The notes beneath the pieces were generated by a model. It searched no databases and was not told where the DNA came from. It saw only the letters and a list, made by a program, of their open reading frames with translations. This document shows positions 9,256 to 17,521 of a stretch of 64,000 nucleotides of DNA, one piece after another. Within the stretch, counting starts at the first letter, position 1; the number at the start of each line of letters is the position of its first letter. The stretch lies in the NCBI RefSeq assembly GCF_001650735.1, contig NZ_LXVY01000025.1, positions 119,144 through 183,143 on the forward strand, in the 5' to 3' direction. The DNA is from Sphingomonas sp. TDK1. GTDB lineage: Bacteria > Pseudomonadota > Alphaproteobacteria > Sphingomonadales > Sphingomonadaceae. The position numbers and the translations under genes were made by a program.

Positions 9256-9351
9256 CTCCTCCCCTGAAGGGGAGGGGATGGAGTGGCGAAGTGTCTAGCG
9301 GAGTCCGGCGGACGTGCTGAAACCCCTCCCCCTGCAGGAGGGAGAAGGGGC
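9256..9351. repeat. Intergenic hairpin repeat, copy 1
   Basis: Between the thiolase and the SH3-domain gene lie two G/C-rich hairpins. The first is perfect (CCTCCCCT, two-base centre, AGGGGAGG; 9258-9275). The second, around 9323-9350, is an imperfect CCCTCCCCC/GGAGGGAG element. The about 45-base spacer (GGAGTGGCGAAGTGTCTAG...) resembles the spacer of the element at 10924-11037. It sits between convergent genes and may act as a bidirectional terminator. Confidence 0.65.
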
Positions 9352-9364
9352 CTGGTAGCGGTCC

Positions 9365-9847
9365 CTACCGAACCGTCTCGCCTGGATCCGTCCCCCAGAT
9401 CCGCGCCTGCTCGACATAGCCCGCGCGCCCCCCGGCATCGAACCAGCACCAGCCGCCGCTGCACGCACTGATCTTGCCGACCACACCGGGCGCCGCGCGC
9501 CAGCTGATGTGCGAGTCGCTCGATGGGCTGCTGTGCAGCTCTGCCACGCCGCCCGCCACGATCGCGGTGCGCTTGTCGTCAAGCAGGTTGGCCTGCATCC
9601 AGCCTTCCGCGCCGTCCGGGTCGCGCACCTTCACCCAGGCGCCGTAGCTGGCGATTACCTTCACGGGCAGCCCGCGCCGCTGGTAGAACCAGTTGGTGGG
9701 ATAGTTGCGCCCCGGTCCGGTTCGCATCCGCGCCTTGCTCGCCTTGAGCGACGCATAATAAGGCGGCTTGCGCTCCGCTTGCGCGGGGGTGGCCAAGGCG
9801 ACAAGCGCCAGGGCTGCGATACCGATCGAGAGATGCCGCTGCTGCAT
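9365..9847 (-). CDS. Exported SH3-domain protein
   Basis: A 160-residue protein with a signal peptide (cleavage after PAQA near residue 24) followed by bacterial SH3 sequence: the ASKARMRTGPGRNYPTNWFY segment, then GLPVKVIASYGAWVKVRDPDG and a second, shorter half ending with GYVEQARIWG. Such SH3b proteins typically bind peptidoglycan or other envelope polymers in the periplasm. The ATG at 9847 is preferred because the hydrophobic signal starts there; a GTG at 9904 is in frame but would bury it. The gene is divergent from the dehydrogenase at 9921. Precise role unknown. Confidence 0.8.
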   Translation of the reverse strand: MQQRHLSIGIAALALVALATPAQAERKPPYYASLKASKARMRTGPGRNYPTNWFYQRRGLPVKVIASYGAWVKVRDPDGAEGWMQANLLDDKRTAIVAGGVAELHSSPSSDSHISWRAAPGVVGKISACSGGWCWFDAGGRAGYVEQARIWGTDPGETVR

Positions 9848-9920
9848 GTGCCGTCTATCGACCAGCACGCCCCACGCTTCAACCGTTGACTGCGCCGTCC
9901 ACACCGGCCAAGCCAGTCAT

Positions 9921-10919
9921 ATGGCCGATCCCAAGCGACCGTCCCGCCCCCGGGTGATCGTCACCCGCGCGCTGCCGCAAGCCAGCGAGGCGCGGATGGA
10001 AGCGCTGTTCGAATCGGTCGCGAATCGCAATGATGTACCGATGGATGCGGCCGCCCTCGCCGTCGCCATGGCCGACGCAGATGTGCTGGTTCCCACCGTC
10101 ACCGATCGCATCACGGCAGCGCTGATCGCCGCCGCGCCAGAGCGGCTGCGGCTGATCGCCAACTATGGTGCGGGAGTCGGCCATATTGATCTCAAGGCCG
10201 CGCGCGCGCGCGGCATCGTCGTCACGAACACGCCCGGCGTGCTGACCGACGACACAGCGGACATGGCGATGGCGCTGATCCTCGCGGTGCCCCGGCGACT
10301 GGTGGAGGGCGACAAGCTCGTCCGCTCCGGCGCCTGGCGCGGCTGGAGCCCCACGAGCATGCGCGGCCACCGCATCGGCGGCCGCAAGCTCGGCATCCTG
10401 GGCATGGGCCGTATCGGCCAGGCGGTGGCGCAGCGGGCGCGCGCCTTCGGGCTGCAGATCCACTATCACGGGCGGCACCGGGTGCATGAGGTGCTCGAGC
10501 ACCAACTCGGGGCCACCTATCACGACAATCTCGACGCGATGCTGGAAGCGATCGACATCCTGACGATTCACACGCCGCACACCGCCACCACCAACGGCCT
10601 GATCGACGCGCGGCGGCTCGATCTGCTCGGTCCCGAAGCCTGGCTGGTAAATACCGCGCGCGGCGAGATCGTCGACCCGGAGGCATTGCTCTCCGCCCTG
10701 CGAGACCGCCGTATCGCCGGCGCTGGGCTCGACGTCTATGTCGACGAACCCAACGTCGATCCGCGGTTGATGGATCTGGAGAACGTGGTGCTGCTGCCGC
10801 ACCTTGGCTCCGCCACGTTCGAAGCGCGCGAGGCGATGGGAATGAAGGTCATCGCCAACATCCGCAGCTGGGCCGATGGCCACCGCCCGCCGGATCAGGT
10901 GTTCGAGGGATGGCTTTGA
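9921..10919 (+). CDS. D-2-hydroxyacid dehydrogenase (glyoxylate/hydroxypyruvate reductase-like)
   Basis: A 332-residue NAD(P)-dependent oxidoreductase that interconverts 2-keto acids and D-2-hydroxy acids. The Rossmann motif LGILGMGRIGQAVA sits near residue 150-165; the catalytic triad follows the family pattern, with Arg in NTARGE, Glu in YVDEP and His in LLPHLGSAT. Closest functional guess is D-glycerate dehydrogenase/glyoxylate reductase, but substrate cannot be fixed by motif. The ATG at 9921 begins just before the conserved N-terminal strand; earlier in-frame codons overlap the divergent SH3 gene. A hairpin repeat follows the stop. Confidence 0.88.
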   Translation: MADPKRPSRPRVIVTRALPQASEARMEALFESVANRNDVPMDAAALAVAMADADVLVPTVTDRITAALIAAAPERLRLIANYGAGVGHIDLKAARARGIVVTNTPGVLTDDTADMAMALILAVPRRLVEGDKLVRSGAWRGWSPTSMRGHRIGGRKLGILGMGRIGQAVAQRARAFGLQIHYHGRHRVHEVLEHQLGATYHDNLDAMLEAIDILTIHTPHTATTNGLIDARRLDLLGPEAWLVNTARGEIVDPEALLSALRDRRIAGAGLDVYVDEPNVDPRLMDLENVVLLPHLGSATFEAREAMGMKVIANIRSWADGHRPPDQVFEGWL

Positions 10920-10923
10920 ACGC

Positions 10924-11037
10924 TTAAGCCCCTCCCCTTCAGGGGAGGGGCTTGGGGTGGGGCAGTGTCTCGATAGAGACCGACAAGCGTTCTGGAATCC
11001 CTCCACCCCAACCCCTCCTCCAAGGAGGAGGGGCTTA
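10924..11037. repeat. Intergenic hairpin repeat, copy 2
   Basis: A 13-pair perfect stem (AAGCCCCTCCCCT / AGGGGAGGGGCTT, 10926-10953) and a 10-pair perfect stem (CCCCTCCTCC / GGAGGAGGGG, 11012-11033) are separated by about 58 bases. The layout matches copy 1 at 9256-9351, and both sit between convergent genes. It may terminate transcription in both directions. Confidence 0.7.
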
Positions 11038-11049
11038 GAAGTGTGTTCC

Positions 11050-12453
11050 TCAATCCCCGGTCAGGATCCGGTCGACCAGCTGCTTCACCGTCGGCACGAA
11101 GCCGTTGGAATAGAACGGATCGCGCTTGAAGTTGTATGCGGCGTGGCCCGCGAACATCAGGTTCTGGTCGGTATCGCCACCATGGGCAATATCCTGCAGG
11201 GTCTTCTGGATGCAGAAGCTGCGCGGGTCGGCCAGGCGCCCCGTTGAGTTCGTCTCCGTATCCGCCCAGGACGAGAACTGGCACTGGCTTAGGCAACCCA
11301 TGCAATCGGCCTGGTCCTTGCGGATCACCTGCTGGTCCTCGCTGGTCACGAACACCAGCGTGTTGTCCGGCGTCTTGAGCGCGCTGGTGAAGCCCAGGCC
11401 GTGCCACTCCCGCGCGCGCAGCAGGTCGTTGCGGGTCACCCAGAAATTCTTGCCCTTCACACCCACATCGAGCTGGAAGGTGTGATCACCCGCCGCCTCG
11501 GTTGAATACGGGATCTGGCGCTCGCTTCGCGCTTCCAGATGGCGAAGGAACGGGTTGCGCACCGCGCTCGAATAGAAACCGGTCGGCGAGAAGCGGTGCA
11601 GCAGTACCTCCCCTTCCTCGATCTCCATCAGCTTGGCTTTCCAGCCGTCGGGGATCGGGCTCTCCTGCGTCAGCAGCGGACGCGTGCCGAACTGAAATGC
11701 GATCGCACCAAGCTCGGGATTGTCGATCCAGTCGTTCCAGTCGCGGAGATACCAGACGCCGCCGGCCATCACGATCGGCACGCTGTCCGGCAGACCGCCT
11801 TCGCGCATCACGTCGCGGAGCGCCTTGACGCGCGGATAGGGATCCTGCGGCGCGCGCGGATCCTCGGCGTTCGACAGGCCGTTATGGCCGCCGGCGAGCC
11901 AGGGATCCTCATAGACCACCGCCGCAAGCCATTCCTGCGCCTTCGAGTAGGCCCGCTTCCACAGCGCGCGGAAGGCGCGACCGGAGCTGACGATCGGGAG
12001 ATAGCTCACCTCATGGTGCGCCGCGATCTCGCTGAGCTTGTAGGGCATGCCCGCGCCGCAGGTGACGCCTGCCACCATCCCTTTGGTCCGCTCCAGCACG
12101 CCCTGCAGGACCCGCTGCGCGCCGCCCATTTCCCAGAGCACATTGATGTTGATCGCGCCCTTTCCGCCGGCGATCTCGAACGCGCGCTTCACCTGCTGGA
12201 CGGCGCCTTCGATCGCGTACTGGATCAGCTCTTCATGGCGCTCGCGGCGCGTGAGGGCACGATAGATCTGCGGGATGATCTTGCCGTCCGCGTCGTAGCT
12301 GTCGGCGTTGACCGCGCTGACCGTACCGATGCCGCCGGCGGCCGCCCAGGCCCCCGCGCTCGCATGGTTGGTCGCTGCGACGCCCTTCCCGCCCTCGACC
12401 AGCGGCCATACTTCACGACCGTTGTAGTTGATGGGCGAAAGACCCTTGAACAC
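11050..12453 (-). CDS. NAD(P)H-dependent flavin oxidoreductase (nitronate monooxygenase/PfaD-like) with a four-cysteine motif
   Basis: A 467-residue TIM-barrel flavoprotein of the 2-nitropropane dioxygenase/nitronate monooxygenase superfamily; FMN-binding-type segments such as GGIGTVSAVN, VTCGAGMP, PIVSSGRA and MAGGVWYLRDW are visible. It is longer than classical nitronate monooxygenases (about 320-350) and has a C-terminal extension with CMGCLSQC plus a further cysteine about 25 residues on (residues about 384-414), which looks like an iron-sulphur site. A GTG start at 12453 is chosen for the GGAGG four bases upstream. Substrate is unknown. Monocistronic as far as can be seen. Confidence 0.8.
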   Translation of the reverse strand: MFKGLSPINYNGREVWPLVEGGKGVAATNHASAGAWAAAGGIGTVSAVNADSYDADGKIIPQIYRALTRRERHEELIQYAIEGAVQQVKRAFEIAGGKGAININVLWEMGGAQRVLQGVLERTKGMVAGVTCGAGMPYKLSEIAAHHEVSYLPIVSSGRAFRALWKRAYSKAQEWLAAVVYEDPWLAGGHNGLSNAEDPRAPQDPYPRVKALRDVMREGGLPDSVPIVMAGGVWYLRDWNDWIDNPELGAIAFQFGTRPLLTQESPIPDGWKAKLMEIEEGEVLLHRFSPTGFYSSAVRNPFLRHLEARSERQIPYSTEAAGDHTFQLDVGVKGKNFWVTRNDLLRAREWHGLGFTSALKTPDNTLVFVTSEDQQVIRKDQADCMGCLSQCQFSSWADTETNSTGRLADPRSFCIQKTLQDIAHGGDTDQNLMFAGHAAYNFKRDPFYSNGFVPTVKQLVDRILTGD

Positions 12454-12524
12454 ACTGCCTCCACAAAAATTGCCGCGCGACGCTAGCCGGAACGGCCGCG
12501 ACAAGCGAGTAACAAATGCTGGCC

Positions 12525-13658
12525 TCAGCCAAGCGCGCCCGGCCGCCCCATTGCTTGAGCATAAAGCCGCGCATAAGCCGCAACCATCTCAGCCTCGTCA
12601 TACAACGCTGCAACACGTAGCCGGTTCGCCTCGCCCACGCGCTTCCGTTCATCGGGATATTGCGCGAGCAGATCGAGCCGGTCCCGCAGCGACACCTCGG
12701 TCCGGTCCGGAGAAAGATACCGCCGATTGGGCTCGGACACCATTGCCGCAATATCCCCTACCTGCGGCGCTACCACCGGAAGCCCGGCCGCCATCGCCTC
12801 CAGCACCGAAACCGGCGCCTGCTCGCTCTTCGACGACAGCGCGAACAGGTCGAACAGACCGAGATAGCGGTGCGGATTGGCGATGAAACCGGGCAGGAAC
12901 ACCTGATCCTCGACCGCCATCGTCTCGGCCTGGTCGAGGATAGCCTGCCGTTCCGGCCCGTCGCCCAGGATCACCAGCTTGAACCGCGAGGACATTCCCG
13001 CGACAGCGCGGACCAGCATCGGCAGGTCCTTCACCGGGCGCAGCCCGGCGAGGCAGCCGATGAACACCTCCCCCTTGCGGCGTTTCTCCAGCATCGGCAG
13101 CAGCTTGGGGTCGAGCTGGCCGGTATAGCGTGCAGTCGGCACGCCATTGGCGATACGCACCAGCCGCTCGGCCGGCTGCTTCCAGAACTTGGTCGCGACC
13201 TGCTCGAGCTTGTCTGAGGGGACTACCAGCGCATTGGCAGCGGGCAGTGCCATGCGGCGATACATGTTGCGGACGGTGCTCAGCTTTTCCGCCTCGTCGG
13301 CGTTGAACCCGTCTTCGTGGTGGATGATCGGTGGCAGGCCCTTGCCGAAGACGCGCGCCGCCATCACGCCGTCGATCGCGCCCCAATTATAGGTGAGCAC
13401 AAGATCGAAGCGGCGCATGAAACGCGCGATCTGCTCGTATCGCCTGACCGAAGGCTTGCCGCTGAGCGGAGGCGGATCGAGCGCGATTTCGTACTTGATA
13501 TGCTTGTCGATAGCGTCGCGGGCGCCGAGCTGGTCGGGCATCGCCGAAACGATCGTGTGCCGCGCGCGGTCGCCGAACGCGTTCATCAGCTGCACCGCCC
13601 GCGCTTCCTTGCCGCCGAGCGCGAAGGTCGAATGAAGATGGAGGATGTGGATCGACAT
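12525..13658 (-). CDS. Glycosyltransferase family 4
   Basis: A 377-residue GT-B fold retaining glycosyltransferase. The N-terminal strand HILHLHSTFALGGKEARA holds the glycine-rich acceptor loop, and the C-terminal half holds the donor-binding EX7E motif in KSEQAPVSVLEAMAAGLP. VILGDGPER is the usual GT4 strand of the sugar-nucleotide site. It would act at the cytoplasmic face of the membrane in polysaccharide or glycolipid synthesis. No other polysaccharide genes are adjacent, so product and donor sugar are unknown. Confidence 0.88.
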   Translation of the reverse strand: MSIHILHLHSTFALGGKEARAVQLMNAFGDRARHTIVSAMPDQLGARDAIDKHIKYEIALDPPPLSGKPSVRRYEQIARFMRRFDLVLTYNWGAIDGVMAARVFGKGLPPIIHHEDGFNADEAEKLSTVRNMYRRMALPAANALVVPSDKLEQVATKFWKQPAERLVRIANGVPTARYTGQLDPKLLPMLEKRRKGEVFIGCLAGLRPVKDLPMLVRAVAGMSSRFKLVILGDGPERQAILDQAETMAVEDQVFLPGFIANPHRYLGLFDLFALSSKSEQAPVSVLEAMAAGLPVVAPQVGDIAAMVSEPNRRYLSPDRTEVSLRDRLDLLAQYPDERKRVGEANRLRVAALYDEAEMVAAYARLYAQAMGRPGALG

Positions 13659-13718
13659 GGGGGCCGGGGTTTAGCGAGCGATTGCGACGCCGTCATCCGT
13701 TAGGATGTGAACGGGACC

Positions 13719-14585
13719 TCAGACAATCTTCGCCAGCAACCGCTCGATCCCCGCCACCGCTTCCGGCTCATCCAACGCAGGAGCATGCCCCACGCCCGCC
13801 ACCGTCACCAGTTCCGCGCCGGGCACCCGCGCGACCATCTTTTCCGCCGTTTCCGCACGCAGGATGTCCGAGCGTTCGCCGCGCACCACCAGCAGCGGAC
13901 GTCCGGCGAGCGCGTCGATCGTTGGCCACATGTCGGGCCCGGCCTCGTTGCCCGGCACGCGAAACGGCTCGGCGATCTTCATATCGTAATCGAGCACGAT
14001 GCGGCCCTGGCTGTTCACCCGGTGCAGCCGCTTGGCCATCGCCAGCCAGTCCTCGATCGCATAATCGGGATAAACGTCCGCATTCGCCTCCGCCACGCCA
14101 CGCGCCGCATGCATCCAGGTGGGATACCAGACCTGCTTGCCGACATAGGTGCGGATCCGCGCCAGTCCCGCTGGGTTCAGTTCCGGGCCGACGTCGTTCA
14201 GCACCGCCCCCGCCAATTTGCCGCCATCGGTCGCAGCGAGCAGCATCGTCACGATACCGCCGAGCGAGGTGCCAACTGCCACGAACCTCTCGACCTTCAG
14301 CTCGGCGAGCAGCGCCTCCACATCCTGCAGATAGGTGAGCGGCACATAGGTCATGGGATCCTTGGCATAGGCGCTCTCGCCGCGTCCGCGGAACTCGACG
14401 CACAGCACGCGCCAGTCGCCCGAGAAACGCGTTGCCAGGTCGGCGAAGTCGCGCGCATTGCGCGTAAGCCCGGGAAAGCAGAGCAGCGGCGGGCGGTCGT
14501 CTCGCCCCGGATAGTCGCGATAATGCAGCCGCAGGCCGTCTTTCGACCACCAAACGCCATCGGAGTAGTTGCGTCGAGCATCCAT
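13719..14585 (-). CDS. Alpha/beta-fold hydrolase
   Basis: A 288-residue alpha/beta hydrolase. The oxyanion segment CFPGLTRNARDF, the nucleophile elbow GTSLGG (Ser near residue 103), an acidic residue in VVRGERSDIL and the histidine in GVGHAPALDEP make a complete catalytic set. Substrate is not predictable; esterase or lactonase activity is possible. The frame is open far upstream on this strand but that stretch is antisense to selO. The chosen ATG at 14585 lies only 18 bases from the divergent selO start. Confidence 0.85.
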   Translation of the reverse strand: MDARRNYSDGVWWSKDGLRLHYRDYPGRDDRPPLLCFPGLTRNARDFADLATRFSGDWRVLCVEFRGRGESAYAKDPMTYVPLTYLQDVEALLAELKVERFVAVGTSLGGIVTMLLAATDGGKLAGAVLNDVGPELNPAGLARIRTYVGKQVWYPTWMHAARGVAEANADVYPDYAIEDWLAMAKRLHRVNSQGRIVLDYDMKIAEPFRVPGNEAGPDMWPTIDALAGRPLLVVRGERSDILRAETAEKMVARVPGAELVTVAGVGHAPALDEPEAVAGIERLLAKIV

Positions 14586-14603
14586 CGCGCCCCATATCGC
14601 TGC

Positions 14604-15953
14604 ATGGCCTTCGCTCCGCAACAGGCGATCCTCGAACTCGGGGATGGCTTCTACGATCCGGTGGCGCCCGCGCGCTTTCCTCAGACGATCCTTCGCTTCC
14701 GCAACGACCGCGCCGCGGCGACCGTCGGACTGGAGGGACTGAGCGACGCCGAGTGGATCGCGTATTTCGCTCGGTTCCAGCCACTCTCCGGCAGTCTCCC
14801 CCAACCGCTGGCGCTCCGCTATCACGGGCACCAGTTCCGCGTGTACAATCCGGAGATCGGCGACGGCCGCGGCTTCCTGTTCGCGCAGATGACCGACCGC
14901 GACGGCCAGCTGATGGATCTCGGTACCAAGGGATCGGGCCAGACGCCCCACAGCCGCTTCGGCGATGGCAGGCTGACCCTCAAGGGCGGCGTTCGCGAGA
15001 TACTGGCGACCGAGATGCTCGAGGCGCTGGGCGTATCCACCAGCCGCACCTTCTCTCTGATCGAAACCGGCGAATCGCTCAATCGCGGCGACGAGCCCTC
15101 CCCCACCCGCTCGGCGGTGCTGGTCAGGCTCAATCACGGCCATATCCGTATCGGCACCTTTCAGCGCCTCGCCTATTTCCAGGATGAGGAAGGACTGCGG
15201 AAGCTCACCGCCTATGTGCTCCGCCATTACTATGGCGAGCAGGATGGGCCAGACGCAGCGCAGCGTCTGCTCGCCCATGTCGTCGCCCGAACGGCGCGGA
15301 TGGCAGGCCAGTTCATGGCCGCCGGCTTCGTGCATGGCGTACTCAACAGCGACAACATCAACGTCACCGGCGAAAGCTTCGACTATGGCCCTTGGCGCTT
15401 CACGCCCAGCTGGGCGGCGAACTTCACCGCCGCCTATTTCGACCATGCGGGACTTTACGCCTTCGGCCGCCAGCCCGAAGCGATCTATTGGGATGTGATG
15501 CAGCTTGCCATATCGCTCCGCCTGATCGCCGAGGAGGCGCCGCTGATTGCCGCGCTGGAAGGTTTCGCGCCGGCCTATCACCGCGAGGAGGCCGATGCCG
15601 TGCTCTGGCGGCTTGGTATTCAGCCGCGCGACGACGCCAGCGACCGCGCGCTCACCGAAGCGGTGGAGGTTGCGCTGAGTCAAACGGGCACGCTGCTTCA
15701 CCGTTTCTATTTCGATGCGTTCGGCGGCAACCTGCCGGACCAGTATGGCAGCGACTTCGACGAGGTCCGCAGTCGCCTTGCCGATTATCGCCCGCGCAAG
15801 GCCCGCGACCATGGCTATTGGCGGGGCGAACCCTGCGGGATGCTGATCGACGAGGTCGAATCGCTCTGGTCCGCCATTGCCGATCGGGACGATTGGGGGC
15901 CGCTTACGGCCAAGATCGCGGCCATTCGACACATGGGCGAGGCTCTGGCCTAG
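14604..15953 (+). CDS. selO: Protein adenylyltransferase SelO (YdiU/UPF0061)
   Basis: SelO is a pseudokinase-fold enzyme that transfers AMP from ATP to Ser, Thr or Tyr of target proteins, linked to oxidative-stress responses. The diagnostic segments are all present: RYHGHQFRVYNPEIGDGRG, LDLGTKGSGQTPHSR-like lysine region, GGVREILATEMLEALGVSTSR, and the metal-binding GVLNSDNINVTGESFDYGPW. Length is 449 residues, slightly short for the family (about 460-490). The ATG at 14604 is the first sensible start; upstream sequence in frame overlaps the divergent hydrolase. The C-terminal Sec/Cys seen in some SelO proteins is absent, as in many bacteria. Confidence 0.93.
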   Translation: MAFAPQQAILELGDGFYDPVAPARFPQTILRFRNDRAAATVGLEGLSDAEWIAYFARFQPLSGSLPQPLALRYHGHQFRVYNPEIGDGRGFLFAQMTDRDGQLMDLGTKGSGQTPHSRFGDGRLTLKGGVREILATEMLEALGVSTSRTFSLIETGESLNRGDEPSPTRSAVLVRLNHGHIRIGTFQRLAYFQDEEGLRKLTAYVLRHYYGEQDGPDAAQRLLAHVVARTARMAGQFMAAGFVHGVLNSDNINVTGESFDYGPWRFTPSWAANFTAAYFDHAGLYAFGRQPEAIYWDVMQLAISLRLIAEEAPLIAALEGFAPAYHREEADAVLWRLGIQPRDDASDRALTEAVEVALSQTGTLLHRFYFDAFGGNLPDQYGSDFDEVRSRLADYRPRKARDHGYWRGEPCGMLIDEVESLWSAIADRDDWGPLTAKIAAIRHMGEALA

Positions 15954-16015
15954 CGCCGCGAAATCGGGCAATACCCACGCCATACAGGGCAACGAACCAG
16001 AAAACAGAAGGCCCA

Positions 16016-17431
16016 ATGCCGGACCAGGAACTCCTTTCGACCGAACCCGCAACGGGCGCCATTCTCTGGCGTCACCCGATCGGGGATGCCGATACCGAAG
16101 TCGCAATAGCCCGGGCGAACTGGGCGCAGTGGGCGGCTCGCCCGCTTGCCGTGCGAATAGAGGCATTGCGCCGCTTCGCAAATGTCGTCCGACAACGTGC
16201 CGACGCCTTTACCGATCTGCTCGCTCGCGAAACCGGCAAGCCGCTCTGGGAAGCGCGTACGGAGGTCGAGACGGTGATCGCCAAGGTCGACATCTCGGTT
16301 ACCAGCTATTCCGAGCGCACGGGCCAGCGCCGGATCGAAGCGCCGATGAACACGCGCCTCGCGCTGCGACACAAGCCGCACGGGGTGCTTGCGGTGCTCG
16401 GTCCCTATAACTTCCCGGCGCATCTGCCGAACGGCCACATCGTGCCCGCGCTGCTCGCCGGCAACGCCGTGGTATTCAAGCCTTCGGAAAAGACGCCCGC
16501 CAGCGGCGCCTTCCTCGTCGAATGCTTCCACGCCGCCGGCATCCCCGAAGGCTGCGTGCGCTTGCTGATCGGCGGCCCGGATCAAGGCAAGGCTCTGGCC
16601 AGCCACCCCGATATTGACGGGCTGCTATTCACAGGCTCGGCCAATACCGGCATCGCGCTCAACCGCCAGTTTGCTGCGCGTCCCGAAAAGATCCTCGCGC
16701 TGGAGATGGGCGGCAACAACCCGATCGTGGTCTGGAACACGCCGGATCTCTACTCCGCCGCGGTGCTGGTGGTGCAGTCTGCCTTCACCACCGCTGGTCA
16801 GCGCTGCACCGCCGCACGCCGGCTGATCGTCGACGAGAAGCTGTTCGAACCGCTGATGGCGGAGCTCAACAAGCTGATCGGTCGCCTGATCATCGGCGAG
16901 CCGCACGCCGATCCCCAGCCCTTCATGGGGCCGGTGATCGACAACAATACCGCCGACATGCTCACGGAGAGCTTCCTTACCCTCTCGACCATGGGCGGCC
17001 GCCCGTTGCGACATATGGAACGGCTGATCGAGAACCGCCCGTTCCTCACCCCTGGCCTCGTCGACATGACCGACGCGCGGGAAAAGGTGGATGTGGAGCT
17101 GTTCGGCCCGATCCTACAGGTGTTCCGCAAGGCAACGTTCGAGGAGGCGATCGCGGAGGCGAACGACACGCGCTACGGACTGTCCGCCAGCCTGGTGAGC
17201 CAGGATCCCCGGCTCTACGACCAGTTCTGGGCGAATATCCGTGCGGGTATCGTCAATTGGAACAAGCCGACCAACGGCGCCTCGTCGGCGGCACCATTCG
17301 GTGGCGTGGGCTGGTCGGGCAACCATCGGCCCAGCGCCTATTATGCAGCGGACTATTGCGCCTATCCTGTAGTCTCCTCGGAGTCCGAACAGGCGCGCGC
17401 GGCGATGGGCGTTGGGCTGCGCGACGCCTGA
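16016..17431 (+). CDS. astD: Succinylglutamate-semialdehyde dehydrogenase
   Basis: AstD oxidises N-succinylglutamate 5-semialdehyde to N-succinylglutamate in the arginine succinyltransferase (AST) pathway of arginine catabolism. The 471-residue protein is a complete aldehyde dehydrogenase: GPYNFPAHLPNGHIVPALLAG, the cofactor loop FTGSANTG, the general-base glutamate in LEMGGNNP and the catalytic cysteine in TAGQRCTAARR are all visible; the NGHIVPALLAGN and YNFP signature fit AstD rather than a generic ALDH. An AGAAGG site precedes the ATG. No other ast genes are in the window, so the pathway must be completed elsewhere if present. It follows selO by 62 bases on the same strand. Confidence 0.87.
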   Translation: MPDQELLSTEPATGAILWRHPIGDADTEVAIARANWAQWAARPLAVRIEALRRFANVVRQRADAFTDLLARETGKPLWEARTEVETVIAKVDISVTSYSERTGQRRIEAPMNTRLALRHKPHGVLAVLGPYNFPAHLPNGHIVPALLAGNAVVFKPSEKTPASGAFLVECFHAAGIPEGCVRLLIGGPDQGKALASHPDIDGLLFTGSANTGIALNRQFAARPEKILALEMGGNNPIVVWNTPDLYSAAVLVVQSAFTTAGQRCTAARRLIVDEKLFEPLMAELNKLIGRLIIGEPHADPQPFMGPVIDNNTADMLTESFLTLSTMGGRPLRHMERLIENRPFLTPGLVDMTDAREKVDVELFGPILQVFRKATFEEAIAEANDTRYGLSASLVSQDPRLYDQFWANIRAGIVNWNKPTNGASSAAPFGGVGWSGNHRPSAYYAADYCAYPVVSSESEQARAAMGVGLRDA

Positions 17432-17521
17432 ACCGCGCGTTAGACTTTTCGCAACCCTTCCGCTTAACTGCGGTTTCAGGCCCCTGCCCCCATGGTGCCC
17501 GCCTTCGGACGGGATGATAGG

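Noticed and set aside
14586..16181. Upstream extension of the alpha/beta hydrolase frame across selO
   Set aside because: The extension is antisense to conserved SelO motifs and has no hydrolase-type sequence.
16016..17431. An arginine-catabolic (AST) operon
   Set aside because: Only astD is present; neighbours selO and the PilZ gene are unrelated to the pathway.
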